Origin: Aquimarina macrocephali JAMB N27
GTDB lineage: Bacteria; Bacteroidota; Bacteroidia; Flavobacteriales; Flavobacteriaceae
Reading direction: 5' to 3'
DNA: 64,000 nucleotides
Assembly (NCBI RefSeq): GCF_000520995.1
Contig: NZ_JACA01000034.1
Span: 62,001-126,000, forward strand
This document shows positions 18,201-27,413 of the stretch, in pieces. Positions within the stretch are counted from its first letter, which is position 1, and the number at the start of each line of letters is the position of its first letter. A model generated the notes under the pieces. The model ran no database searches, had not been told where the DNA came from, and saw only the letters and a list, made by a program, of their open reading frames with translations. Position numbers and translations under genes: made by a program.

Positions 18201-18602
18201 AACATATCCATCATTATTAACATCTGCAATGGTTACTCCTGTAGACCAACCCCCATCATCTTTCACTCCTGCTTGTTTGGTTACATCTTTAAAAACAAGA
18301 TTTCCTTGATTAAAATATACTTTATCAGGGACCATATTTCCTGCAAAATATAAATCTTGTAAACCATCATTATTAAAATCACCAACCCCAACTCCGGCAC
18401 CTCCATAAAAGTTGGCATATTTTAATATGTTTTTCTCTCTTGTATCTTTTATTGTATTTGAGAAGGTTACTCCACTATAAGAAGAATCTAATATTGAAAA
18501 CCTTTTCTGGGTAGTATTATCAACCTTTTCTCTTTCATTAAAAAAAAGTAATACTAATAGTACAACGGGAATACAATACAGATATGAGTTAGTAATCTTC
18601 AT
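15249..18602 (-). CDS. FG-GAP/VCBS repeat protein of the CRTAC1/ASPIC-UnbV type
   Basis: A 1117-residue exported protein of repeated Ca-binding loops: DFNNDGLQDLYF, DVNNDGYVDVYV, DYDKDGFLDLLL, DINGDGWTDIYI and many more, forming one or two beta-propellers. An ASPIC/UnbV segment (about 570-640) includes FGTRIQLYCG, PLVHFGVG and VTWPNG. The N-terminus is hydrophobic but has no lipobox cysteine (VLLLVLLFFNERE), unlike many relatives. It follows susD after a 92-bp gap with a hairpin. Such proteins often accompany SusCD in flavobacterial sugar loci, and a surface glycan-binding role is likely but unproven. Confidence 0.9.
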   Translation of the reverse strand: MKITNSYLYCIPVVLLVLLFFNEREKVDNTTQKRFSILDSSYSGVTFSNTIKDTREKNILKYANFYGGAGVGVGDFNNDGLQDLYFAGNMVPDKVYFNQGNLVFKDVTKQAGVKDDGGWSTGVTIADVNNDGYVDVYVSRELYDDKPEWRTNLLYINNRDGTFIESAAKYGIADSQRTRHATFFDYDKDGFLDLLLLTQPPNPGSYSDYFGTKLLQPEYHIKLLKNTGKESFVEVTEAAGLMRTGFPNAVSASDINGDGWTDIYIANDFYAPDFLFVNNKDGTFTNQADYALNHMSYYSMGVDIADINNDGLLDVFVVDMVSEDNFRSKSNMSGMNPKAFQKVVKNGGHHQYMYNTVQLNNGNSTFSDIAQLTNMAATDWSWANLIADFDNDGLKDVYITNGLLRDIRNTDADKKVGEFITETANKWIKQNPNAGAVSIWEILDLDKALSLIPSQPLQNYAFKNYGNLKFKKTINEWGLDQESFSNGAAYADLDNDGDLDIVVNNINKEAFIYRNNSEKISTSNFLRVQLSDKQGKPVFGTRIQLYCGDDVQTQETTNVRGIYSTSEPLVHFGVGNYKKIDSLIVTWPNGLKTIQKNISANKLLPIEMNDASVTNISRTDMHKNPFLFTENTTSFGIDFKHHENVFDDYVNQLLLPHKLSHFGPALAVGDVNNDGLEDVFIGGATGFDAELYIQTKENKFVRNTKNFWKKENAYEDVDAMFADVNGDEFLDLYVVSGGNEYPKNDPHYIDRLYLNDGKGNFSKGAILNVNRHSGSKVIAEDYDKDGDIDFFVGGRVIPHQYPMPATSMLLSNENGQLINVTDKIAPELNDIGMVTDAVWVDYDNDNDIDLILVGEWMPITLFKNEDGKLYKETNESLKNSSGWWFSIEKGDFDNDGDIDFIAGNIGLNYKYKTSKETPFDIYYDDFDNNGSDDIVLGYYNKNKHYPLRGFSCSAEQIPLLKKEIGKYDLFASLEINQVYGEKKLEGALHYKTETFASSYIENLGKGVFKISPLPYQAQFSSINDIMVKDFNKDDHLDALMVGNLFVSEIETPRNDAGTGVLMLGDGKGNFSTSLGKESGFFARKDAKKIEILNDKDGKKVLIANNDGILQSFILKTN

Positions 18603-18622
18603 TTCATCAAAAATCTATTTCT

Positions 18623-18658
18623 AAAAAAGATGAAGGGAAAATTAATTTCCCCTTCATC
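18623..18658 (-). terminator. Hairpin with T-run between susD and the FG-GAP gene (attenuator)
   Basis: GATGAAGGGAAA (18629-18640) pairs with TTTCCCCTTCATC (18646-18658), a 12-bp stem with one bulged base and a 5-nt loop. On the minus strand it is followed by six Ts. It would partly stop transcription after SusC/SusD, giving these more mRNA than the genes behind them. Confidence 0.75.
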
Positions 18659-18694
18659 AATTTGGGTAATAAAAGGATTCAAAAAACATGTAAA

Positions 18695-20182
18695 CTATTC
18701 TTTATCCCACCACATTCTTGTGGTTAATACATCTGGTCCTTGGCTTGAGATGGCTGCATTATAATTTTCGGTATTATTACTTTGTTCACTAGTAGCATAT
18801 GTTAATCTTCTTGGTATAGTTCCATTAGTAACATTGCCTGGGTAATTAACGGGAACTAAGACAGGATATCCTGTTCTTCTCCAATTGGCAAATGCCTCAT
18901 ACTCATTCAAAAATGTTGCTGCCCAATACTGTGTATTGATTTGTTCTAATGCATTGGCTGCAACAAAAGGGTTATCAATTAAATATTGATCAATATCGGC
19001 ATCTGCAATTGATCCTGCTGCGCCATATAATTCTAACATTTTCATGGCAGCACGTACTCCTGCATTATAATGTGATTCTGGATCGCCTCCTGCAAGACCC
19101 CATCTATGTGCTGCTTCTGCTAGCATAAATTCGACTTCTGCATAGGTTTGGAAAAACATTGGAGCATCTTCTCCTGTAATAATACTTCTATTCGGTTCTG
19201 TATAAGCATCTGTATCCTCTTCACCTGTCAATGCCATTAGAGAGCTAGAATCTAACCCATTAGGTAATCCCTTTTGGTCTGCCGGAGCTGTACTACCGTC
19301 ACTTCTTCGTGCTCCAAGGATAGGCAATCTCGGATCTCCGGTTAAGAAATCTACAAATGTTTTACTCAGGCGAGGGTTTCCATCTGCGGTAAAAACCTCT
19401 CCGATTCCATTTTTGTTAATTCCTTCTGGGCCTGCTGTATGCTGAATATAAGCGATATCATCATTAGATGTCATAACACCTCCTGTAATAGCTTTTGTAA
19501 CCCATTGTTGAGAAGCTGCAGGGTCTGCTTTAATCAATCGCAATCCTAAACGTAACATCATAGAATAAGCAAACTTTTTCCACTTTTCCTGATCTCCATT
19601 AAACATTAAATCTCCTGAGCCAAAACCTGAAGTACCCGTGCCCAAAGCAGCAGCTGATTCTTCGAGTTCTTTTAACATATCAGCATAAATTTCACTTTGC
19701 GCATCATATTTTGGTTTAAGTACTCCTTCTAAAGAAGCCTTACCTGCTTCACTATATGGGATATCCCCATGCAAATCTGTCAATCTATGAAATACAAAAA
19801 CACGATGTATTCTGGTGATCGCTTTCATTTCTTCTGGGTGTGCTTCTTCTTCCAGTTGAACTAACATATCTTCTAATGTTTTTACCGCATTCCCATAAAT
19901 CCTATCAATCATAGAAGAAGCATATCCTTCATTTAAAGTATATTTATCTCCAGCCCAATACCCAGCTGTTGTAGACATATGTTGCATCATAGTAGAGCAA
20001 TAAATTAGATTCGCTCTCCAATTCTCGTATCTTTCTCCTGATGTATATAGTTGTGTAGCAGATAACTTATTTACTACACTTACTTGTGTTGGCTTAGTAG
20101 GATCAACATTTAATTCTTCAAAACCTTGATCACATGAACCCAATATTATTGTCAGGAATATTATATAAATTGATTTTTTCAT
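18695..20182 (-). CDS. SusD/RagB-family surface glycan-binding lipoprotein
   Basis: A 495-residue outer-membrane lipoprotein; the signal ends IILGSC with Cys17. It has the SusD-like TPR organisation, with FEELNVDPTKPTQ near the N-terminus, DLHGDIPYSEA (about 150) and the AEVEFMLAEAAHRWG helix (about 350), and the C-terminal region YEAFANWRRTGYPVL. This matches the SusD_2-like subgroup. It starts 11 bp after susC and forms with it the glycan capture and import complex, probably specific for an oligosaccharide from N-glycans as inferred from the linked enzymes. Confidence 0.95.
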   Translation of the reverse strand: MKKSIYIIFLTIILGSCDQGFEELNVDPTKPTQVSVVNKLSATQLYTSGERYENWRANLIYCSTMMQHMSTTAGYWAGDKYTLNEGYASSMIDRIYGNAVKTLEDMLVQLEEEAHPEEMKAITRIHRVFVFHRLTDLHGDIPYSEAGKASLEGVLKPKYDAQSEIYADMLKELEESAAALGTGTSGFGSGDLMFNGDQEKWKKFAYSMMLRLGLRLIKADPAASQQWVTKAITGGVMTSNDDIAYIQHTAGPEGINKNGIGEVFTADGNPRLSKTFVDFLTGDPRLPILGARRSDGSTAPADQKGLPNGLDSSSLMALTGEEDTDAYTEPNRSIITGEDAPMFFQTYAEVEFMLAEAAHRWGLAGGDPESHYNAGVRAAMKMLELYGAAGSIADADIDQYLIDNPFVAANALEQINTQYWAATFLNEYEAFANWRRTGYPVLVPVNYPGNVTNGTIPRRLTYATSEQSNNTENYNAAISSQGPDVLTTRMWWDKE

Positions 20183-20193
20183 GATTCTTTTTT

Positions 20194-23100
20194 TTAAAAC
20201 TTTAAATTCACATTTAATCCGTAACTTCTGGTAGAAGGAAGTCCAAAATATTCAAGACCTTGTGCATTACCAACATTATAAGCACTTTCTGGATCTATAT
20301 TATCTACTGTTCGCATAATATAGAACAGGTTAGAAGCTATTACAGAAATTGTAGCACTATCAAAAAAAGTATTATCCAGCAACTTACCTGGTAAACTATA
20401 TCCTAAACTTAATTGTCTGAATTTTATGTAATCTGAATCTTCAACAAATTCTTCTGCGATTCCACTAATTCTACCATAATATGTTTGTAAATCTTCTGGA
20501 GCTACTGTTGTGGTAAACTCTGCTCCGGTTTCTGCATTAACACCTGTAACCGTTAATCCATTTTCTCTACCAGCCAGAGTACCTTTATGTAATCCGTTTC
20601 CATAGGTAACAGTATTAGTTCCCGAAAAAACCTGTCCTCCAAACTTACCATCGATCAAAAAGTTCAATATTAAATTCTTATAGGTAATTGTGTTTGTAAA
20701 TCCTAATGTTAAAGGAGGAACTCCTTTTCCCAGAATTTTTCGCTCTCCTCTTTGTGCAAGTGGAACACCATCTCCGTCAATTTCATATACTATATTTCCA
20801 TTATCATCTCTCACATAGGATACGCCAAAAATAGTTCCGTATGCTTCTCCAACAATTTGTTTAATTTCTACATTTCTGGATCTGGGTTCTCCCAAACTAA
20901 TTTCTCCTTCTTCTGCATTAGTTGCTATTACTTTTCCTGTGTTATGGGCTCCATTGATACTAGTTTCCCAACTGAAATTTTCAGTTTTTATAGGTGTCCC
21001 TGACACTAAAAATTCAATTCCCTTATTTTCTACTTCTCCAATATTTGCTAAAGCACTTGAATACCCTGAAAATACAGAAGTACCAACCGGAACTATATCA
21101 TTGGTTGTTTCATTTGTATAGTATGCAATATCAAATGACAATCTACTATTAAAGAATCTAGCGTCTAAGCCTACTTCAAATTCGCTTTTATTGAATGCTA
21201 CCAGATCAGCATTAGGGACTTGATTCCCTGCTATAGCTCCTAGAGGTTGCCCTAAATGTCCTTGTCCAAAAATCTCATATGTCAAGGCCAATTGATATGG
21301 ATCCTGTGCTCCTCCTGCTACATTTGAATACCCGGCTCTTAGCTTTAAGAAATTAATTTTCTCGGGTAATTCTAATGCTTCCGACAAGATAAAACTTGCA
21401 CTTACAGAAGAGTAAAAATCATCATTTGGAGTTGTTTTTCCTGGAAATGATAATGTAGAAAACCAATCATTTCTTCCTGTAAAAGTTAAGTAAGCAAATC
21501 CATCATAAGAGAGTTCAACAGATCCATATAAAGATCCTATTTTCCGTTTTCCATTACCTGGGTTGTCCCTGTCTGCTCCAAAAATATTCGCTGAAGATTG
21601 ATTAACTGTATTCCCAAATTGTTCTAATCCGGGTACTATAAAATCATTTCCTCTAAGTATTTTTGTTTCCTGGGAGACACTATTTCCATTTGCTCCAATA
21701 AAAACATTTGTGGCTAGTCTGTCTGTTATATTTTTTTCTACTCCAAGTATTAAATCTGCATCAACCTGACTATATCTAATTTCTCTCTCTTCAATACCTC
21801 CCAGTGGTTTAAAAGCAGTACCAAAAGGCTCTACTGCTGTTCTTCTAATTGTATAGTGATCTACACCTGCTCTACCAGAAACATATAACCAATCAAAAAT
21901 ATCGTATCGTAAAGATGTCGAAGCTATGATTCTATTTTTTGTGTCTTCATTTCTAAAATTATAAGCAGCAAAGTATGGGTTTTGAGAAAACGTATTTGAC
22001 GAATATTGTCGTTCTGTTAAATCTTCATTTGCTCCTGGATTCATAAATCTAACATCTACATTTGGAGATAAGTTAGACACCGTAAAGTTTCCATTTCCTG
22101 GAGCATCAGACAAACGAGGTCTATTCATAACTTTCTCTACAACATACTTTACATTTACCTGAGTTGTAAGTTTTTCTGCCATAACCGCACCCGAATTCAA
22201 TGAGAATGTTTTTCTATTCAATCCAGAATTTGGAGTAATATCATCGTTAGTCAGATCTGAAACAGAAAATCTGTAATTAAAATTCTCTCCTCCATTTGTT
22301 AATGCAACAGAATTAATATATGTCGTTCCTGTTCTATAAAAATGGTCCAAATTACTACCTACATACGAATATGGTCTAGATACACCATCCCATTGTATAA
22401 CACTAGAACCATCTAGTCTTTCTCCCCATGAAGATAGACCTACATCCAGCGCTTCTTCCTGATTTACAGGTTTGGTTGCTCGTCTACCCTGACCATATTC
22501 AGTCTGAAAATCCTGTAATGATGTGTCTACTTTATCAAATGTTACAGAACTACTGATTTCTACTCCAAAACCTTTTTGCTCTTTACCTGATTTTGTTGTC
22601 ACTATAATAACTCCTCCTGCAGCTCTCGAACCATATAACGCGGAGGCTGCTCCACCTTTTAATACGCTTACAGATTCAATATCATCGGGATTGATACTAG
22701 AAATCCCGTCTCCTCCATCCGAGCCTCCCCATAAACCAGCAGATCCATTATTATTATTACTAATCGGAATACCATCAACAACATATAGAGGTTGATTGTT
22801 TCCGGTTAATGAACTTGAACCTCTTATGATTACTCTACTCAAACCGGCTGCACCTGTTGAATTTTGAGTAACATTAACTCCAGCAATTTTTCCTTGCAAT
22901 GAGTTTACTGCATTGGTTAATTTAATTGTAGACAATTCTTCTCCACCAACTTCGGTTAAAGAATACCCTAGAGCTTTAGTAGTTTTCTTTATCCCTAAAG
23001 CCGTTACTACTACCTCTCCTAGTTCTTCAGAATCTGCAGCTAATGTTACATTTATATTTGCCTTTCCATTTATGGCAATTTCTTTTCCTTCAAATCCAAG

Positions 23101-23331
23101 AGAGGAAAATATTAAAATACCTGATGGATCTGAAACTACAACAGTATAGTTCCCATCAAAATCTGTTGATGTACCATTAGATGTTCCTTTTTCAATCACA
23201 TTCACCCCAACTAGTGGTACCCCGTCTTCACCCGTTACAATACCAGAAACGGTTTTTTTACTTTGTGCTAATGTTACATTACTTGATAAACACAACACAA
23301 TTGTTAAAAAAATCAGTAATTTATCAATCAT
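20194..23331 (-). CDS. SusC/RagA-family TonB-dependent outer-membrane transporter
   Basis: A 1045-residue protein: signal peptide (to about TLAQ, residue 23), a carboxypeptidase-D-like N-terminal domain (VSGIVTGEDGVPLVGVNV, about 28-115), a plug domain (VVTALGIKKTTKALGYS, then IRGSSSLTGNNQPLYVVDG and the SusC hallmark of this loop), and a long beta-barrel ending in a C-terminal aromatic-type strand, SYGLNVNLKF. It imports oligosaccharides across the outer membrane with TonB energy and the SusD lid encoded 11 bp downstream. It is the only SusC in the window. It is the first gene after a 183-bp gap, so it probably has its own promoter. Confidence 0.96.
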   Translation of the reverse strand: MIDKLLIFLTIVLCLSSNVTLAQSKKTVSGIVTGEDGVPLVGVNVIEKGTSNGTSTDFDGNYTVVVSDPSGILIFSSLGFEGKEIAINGKANINVTLAADSEELGEVVVTALGIKKTTKALGYSLTEVGGEELSTIKLTNAVNSLQGKIAGVNVTQNSTGAAGLSRVIIRGSSSLTGNNQPLYVVDGIPISNNNNGSAGLWGGSDGGDGISSINPDDIESVSVLKGGAASALYGSRAAGGVIIVTTKSGKEQKGFGVEISSSVTFDKVDTSLQDFQTEYGQGRRATKPVNQEEALDVGLSSWGERLDGSSVIQWDGVSRPYSYVGSNLDHFYRTGTTYINSVALTNGGENFNYRFSVSDLTNDDITPNSGLNRKTFSLNSGAVMAEKLTTQVNVKYVVEKVMNRPRLSDAPGNGNFTVSNLSPNVDVRFMNPGANEDLTERQYSSNTFSQNPYFAAYNFRNEDTKNRIIASTSLRYDIFDWLYVSGRAGVDHYTIRRTAVEPFGTAFKPLGGIEEREIRYSQVDADLILGVEKNITDRLATNVFIGANGNSVSQETKILRGNDFIVPGLEQFGNTVNQSSANIFGADRDNPGNGKRKIGSLYGSVELSYDGFAYLTFTGRNDWFSTLSFPGKTTPNDDFYSSVSASFILSEALELPEKINFLKLRAGYSNVAGGAQDPYQLALTYEIFGQGHLGQPLGAIAGNQVPNADLVAFNKSEFEVGLDARFFNSRLSFDIAYYTNETTNDIVPVGTSVFSGYSSALANIGEVENKGIEFLVSGTPIKTENFSWETSINGAHNTGKVIATNAEEGEISLGEPRSRNVEIKQIVGEAYGTIFGVSYVRDDNGNIVYEIDGDGVPLAQRGERKILGKGVPPLTLGFTNTITYKNLILNFLIDGKFGGQVFSGTNTVTYGNGLHKGTLAGRENGLTVTGVNAETGAEFTTTVAPEDLQTYYGRISGIAEEFVEDSDYIKFRQLSLGYSLPGKLLDNTFFDSATISVIASNLFYIMRTVDNIDPESAYNVGNAQGLEYFGLPSTRSYGLNVNLKF

Positions 23332-23373
23332 ACTATCTTCTTTTAGTTAATTTATTTCTATATCGACAGTACA

Positions 23374-23422
23374 AATGTTACTCTAATGTTAATTTTTATA
23401 TAAATTTTTCGATCAATGACAA
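23374..23422 (-). promoter_or_regulatory. susC upstream region with tandem repeat and shared motif
   Basis: AATGTTA occurs twice 11 bp apart (23374-23380, 23385-23391), one helical turn, and the first overlaps a promoter-like TAACATTTG on the minus strand. GATCAATGACAA follows at 23411-23422; a near copy, GATCAATAACAA, lies at 52178-52189 upstream of the first GH92 gene at a similar distance (80 and 93 bp from the starts). These may be binding sites for the LytTR regulator (inference). Confidence 0.35.
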
Positions 23423-23514
23423 CTCAAAAAGGTTAGATAACATTGAATTGATTTATAATAGAAGTCGCTTACTACAGCATTTTCTTTTTAAATTATAGTG
23501 ATAAACAAATTCCC

Positions 23515-25008
23515 TTATTTATTAATTTTTACTACAAAAGCGGAAGTATTCAAAAGCTGAGTTTTAATTTTTTCTGGAATGTTTATCTCCATGGAATTAT
23601 CTTTTCTTATCCATTTTAAAGGAATGTCAAACCCAAGTAGTTTTAATTTTGCTTTGTCTGAAGGCACATAACCAGAGAACATAATTTTGGAAGGTATTTC
23701 TGTTCTTCCTTCTTCTATCAGATAGATGAGGTAGACTGTTCCATCTTTCTTACTTGTAATACAAATATTTTCAAATTTGTAGGGAGATATCGATCTTGTA
23801 TCATATATGGCTTCACTATTTATTTTCATCCATTCACCAATTTCTTCAAGTAGTATGTATGCACCTTCATCCCATTCTCCCATAGCATTAGGAGCAATAT
23901 TTAATAAAAGGTTTCCTCCTTTCGCAACAATATTTACCAATGTATGTATTGCTTCTCTTCCTGACATATATTTTGCATCTGGTGTCCAGGACCACCCACC
24001 CCCCGATATGATACAGGACTCCCATGGGTATGGAAGTGGTTTTTTGGGAACTCTATTCTCTGGGGTCAAATAATTTTGATTTTTTCCGTGGACTGCTCTA
24101 TCCACCACAATCAGTTGAGGTTGCTTTTTTCTGGCTTTAATCACGAGTTCATCCATTTTGATATCCTGATTTACCATACGATGCTTTAAATATCCATTTT
24201 GTTCTTTTTGAAGCTTACGCTCATACCAATTTAGGATATCTTTTTTCGGAGATTTTGAAACCCATCCACCATCTAACCAAAGAATATCGATTTTTCCGTA
24301 ATCGGTAAGCAATTCCAATATTTGATTATGTGTAAATGCCACAAATTTGTTCCATTTTTCTGGGTAAACTTCGGGTTGATAGTTCACGTTTCTATCTTTT
24401 GGTGGAAAATAAGGATCCCAATAATAAGGAGAATGCCAATCTGGTTTCGAAAAATAAGCTCCTGTCCAGAATGTCTCTTTTCTAAAAGCATCAAAAATCT
24501 CCTTGGTAATATTAGATTTTGGGTTTTTAGAAAAGGGAGTTTCTGAGTCCGTTATTTTATAATTGGTATACTTAGAGTCAAACATTGAGAAGCCATCATG
24601 ATGTTTTGTAGTAAAAATTACATATTTCATCCCGGCATTCTTAGCTGCTTTTGCCCATTTTTCAGGATCAAAGTTGAAAGGATTAAAAGTTTTTTTAAGT
24701 CCTTCGTATTCTTTTTTATAAACATTATAATCATTAGGATTAGTCCCTTTTTTACGCTCGCACCATTCATATTCTTCGGGGCATAAGGACCATGATTCTA
24801 CAATCCCCCATTGACTATATGTACCCCAATGCATCAACAACCCAAACTTTAAATTTTGCCATTCTTCCAGTTTTTTAAGCACTATAGTATCTGTTTCTGG
24901 GACATAGCGCTCTTCTTCGTGATGTTCCTGAGCTATTATTTCTATACTAGACACTACCATCATCAAAGTAGATAACAATAAAAAATGAATTGGATTGGTA
25001 TTTTTCAT
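23515..25008 (-). CDS. GH29 alpha-L-fucosidase
   Basis: A 497-residue exported enzyme that removes alpha-linked fucose, probably from N-glycan core or antennae. A signal peptide precedes residue 28. The GH29 barrel starts at LKFGLLMHWGTYSQWG (53-68), continues with the substrate motif IFTTKHHDGFSMFDS (131-145), and the nucleophile Asp246 lies in DILWLDGGW. The end (about 390-497) is a beta-sandwich-like domain. It is one of two GH29s here with only moderate similarity to the other. It is followed by a GH92 gene upstream (34 bp). Confidence 0.95.
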   Translation of the reverse strand: MKNTNPIHFLLLSTLMMVVSSIEIIAQEHHEEERYVPETDTIVLKKLEEWQNLKFGLLMHWGTYSQWGIVESWSLCPEEYEWCERKKGTNPNDYNVYKKEYEGLKKTFNPFNFDPEKWAKAAKNAGMKYVIFTTKHHDGFSMFDSKYTNYKITDSETPFSKNPKSNITKEIFDAFRKETFWTGAYFSKPDWHSPYYWDPYFPPKDRNVNYQPEVYPEKWNKFVAFTHNQILELLTDYGKIDILWLDGGWVSKSPKKDILNWYERKLQKEQNGYLKHRMVNQDIKMDELVIKARKKQPQLIVVDRAVHGKNQNYLTPENRVPKKPLPYPWESCIISGGGWSWTPDAKYMSGREAIHTLVNIVAKGGNLLLNIAPNAMGEWDEGAYILLEEIGEWMKINSEAIYDTRSISPYKFENICITSKKDGTVYLIYLIEEGRTEIPSKIMFSGYVPSDKAKLKLLGFDIPLKWIRKDNSMEINIPEKIKTQLLNTSAFVVKINK

Positions 25009-25042
25009 ATATTAGAATTTATAATAAAGTGGTCAATCTTAT

Positions 25043-27349
25043 TTATTTCAAAATAAACTGTAATCTTCCTTTGTTAATTAATTCTTGATGTGAGATAAAA
25101 TAGTCCTGATATTCTTTATCATTTACTATAACTGCATCTATAAAAGTTTCTTTTTCAGGGATGGTAGAGGTGATTACGATCTTATCATTTTTATAATATT
25201 CTTTATCTAAATGAATCGTAATTTTTTCAAATTTTGGAGTACAAAATGTATATATGGGTTGAGCTGGTGAAACTGGATATATCCCCATCATCGAAAATAT
25301 TGCCCAAGCAGACATGGTGCCTGTATCATCATTTCCTGGTAACCCATCCGGAGCATTTTTATAATAAGTTTCCAGGAGTTCATTGACTGTTTTTTGCGTT
25401 CTCCATTCTTCTCCTTTTATGTAATTAAACAAGAAGGGGTATGCTATATCTGGTTCATTAGCCATGTCATATTGCTTATTGTCAAAAACTTTCTGCAATT
25501 GTTCTAAAAATGGTTGATCACCACCCATAAGTTTTTTTAATCCTGGGATATCGTGTGGAATCATAAAAGTATATTGCCAGGCATTTCCTTCTATAAACCC
25601 TGGATTTTTCACAAAATTGGCTCCGGTATCTGGATTGTAAGGAGATAACCAACTTCCATCATCATTTTTAGGCCGTAATAAATTAAATTTTTTATCGAAT
25701 AGTTTTCTATAAGACAATGACCTGTCAGAAAAACGCTGATAGTCTTCATCCTTTCCTAGTTCTTTTGCTAATTGTGCTATGGCAAAATCTGTAATATTAT
25801 ATTCTTGTGTGGTAGATACTGATCCACTAGTAGTCGTTTTGGTGGTGAGATATCCTTTTTTAATATAGTCATTGATCCCAGGACGTAGCGGGTTATCTTG
25901 TAATTGATCTGCACTTTTAAGCATAGCTTTATATGCTTTTTCAATATCAAAATCCTTAATTCCTCTGAGGTAAGTATCTGCAATAATGATTCCTGCCGGA
26001 TCCCCAACCATGGTTGTTGTTTCTGTTGCATTTAATTCCCACTTGGGCAGCCACCCTGTTTCATCATAAATCTGCAACATACTCTTCATCATATCTGATT
26101 GTTGTTTTGGGTATACCAAGCTCATTAACTGATGTAAATTCCTATAGGTATCCCACAGTGAAAAAACAGTATATCTGGTTCCTTTTGTTTTTAAGGTTTC
26201 CCTGGTTTTCATTTTAGGGTATTCTCCATTTATATCATTCAAAATATTCGGATGTATAAGTGTATGATATAGAGCTGTATAGAACTTTATTTTATCTTCT
26301 TTTTTCCCTCCTTCTACTTCAATTTTTGATAAGTATTGATTCCAGTTTTCCTTGGTTTCTTGTCTAATTTGATCAAAAGCTTTACCTGAAGTTTCTTTTT
26401 CTAAATTTTCTCTGGCATTCTCAATACTTACATACGAGATTCCTACTTTCATTTCTACTTGTGTAGGGGCTTCAAAATGATACTTCATATATCCTCCAAT
26501 ACTATCTCCTACTACCTCTTTTGTATACCCTTTCTTTATTCTTTCTTTTCCGTTATACCCCATCCACTGTGCTTCAATCCCCTTATGTATCTTTGGTTTT
26601 TTCCACACTCCAAATTCGTCTGCTGGTCTTGAAAATCGAGCTACAAAATATACCGGATATGCTTCTTCTGGCTTATAATAACAAAACGCCCCTACAGAAC
26701 GTATTCCTTCTATTTCTGTTGAAGATACTATTTTGATCATTCCTCCTTGTTCATTCGTAAGCCCTAATCCCAGATTGAGTACTATATTAGATTCTCCTCT
26801 TGGGAAAGTATATTTGCTTATTCCTGTTCTGGTTGTAGCTGTTGTTTCTACTTTAATATTATATTTATCCAATACATTAGAATAGTAACCTACTTTTGCA
26901 ACTTCATTAGAATAGGTGCTGCCATATAAAGAATGATCGGTTTGGATTGCTCCTGTGGTTGGCATTGCGAGGATCACCCCTAGTTCTGGACATCCTACCC
27001 CACTAAGGTTTACATGACTAAAACCTGTTAAATACTTATTTTCGTGAACATAAGGTGTAGAAAACCAACGACTATCTTTTTCTAAAGGAAGATTTTGTTG
27101 TCCTGCTACATTAAAAGGGGAAACACTTGCCATTCCTCTTACTGCAATTGGTCCTGGATTGGTTGTACCAAAGTTTGAGGTTCCGATAAACGGATTTACA
27201 TACTCTGTAACATCAATTGACAACTTTTTAGAAGTGTTATTTTCTTTTGTCTTTTCTACTTTAGTTTCCTTTTGGCAAGAGAAAAACAATACCATAATTA
27301 TTACCCATAGCTTCAAAAAATACGTCTTTTTAAAAACAATACTATTCAT
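25043..27349 (-). CDS. GH92 alpha-mannosidase, lipoprotein (copy 1)
   Basis: Exo-acting alpha-mannosidase, Ca-dependent and inverting by family. The 768-residue protein has a lipobox FFSC (Cys25) and the family opening YVNPFIGTSNFGTTNPG. The catalytic-domain motifs are IEGNAWQYTFMIPHDI (acid Glu region) and GNDDTGTMSAWAIFSMMG (base Asp region). Compared with the other three GH92s it has ANEPDIAYPFLFN where two copies have HGNEPSHH, so linkage preference probably differs. It lies between a GH29 and another GH92 gene in the same operon. Confidence 0.95.
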   Translation of the reverse strand: MNSIVFKKTYFLKLWVIIMVLFFSCQKETKVEKTKENNTSKKLSIDVTEYVNPFIGTSNFGTTNPGPIAVRGMASVSPFNVAGQQNLPLEKDSRWFSTPYVHENKYLTGFSHVNLSGVGCPELGVILAMPTTGAIQTDHSLYGSTYSNEVAKVGYYSNVLDKYNIKVETTATTRTGISKYTFPRGESNIVLNLGLGLTNEQGGMIKIVSSTEIEGIRSVGAFCYYKPEEAYPVYFVARFSRPADEFGVWKKPKIHKGIEAQWMGYNGKERIKKGYTKEVVGDSIGGYMKYHFEAPTQVEMKVGISYVSIENARENLEKETSGKAFDQIRQETKENWNQYLSKIEVEGGKKEDKIKFYTALYHTLIHPNILNDINGEYPKMKTRETLKTKGTRYTVFSLWDTYRNLHQLMSLVYPKQQSDMMKSMLQIYDETGWLPKWELNATETTTMVGDPAGIIIADTYLRGIKDFDIEKAYKAMLKSADQLQDNPLRPGINDYIKKGYLTTKTTTSGSVSTTQEYNITDFAIAQLAKELGKDEDYQRFSDRSLSYRKLFDKKFNLLRPKNDDGSWLSPYNPDTGANFVKNPGFIEGNAWQYTFMIPHDIPGLKKLMGGDQPFLEQLQKVFDNKQYDMANEPDIAYPFLFNYIKGEEWRTQKTVNELLETYYKNAPDGLPGNDDTGTMSAWAIFSMMGIYPVSPAQPIYTFCTPKFEKITIHLDKEYYKNDKIVITSTIPEKETFIDAVIVNDKEYQDYFISHQELINKGRLQFILK

Positions 27350-27413
27350 CTTCTCTAATCTTTATATAACACCTTATAGATGTAATCCATGAAGGTCTCT
27401 TTTATAATTAAAA

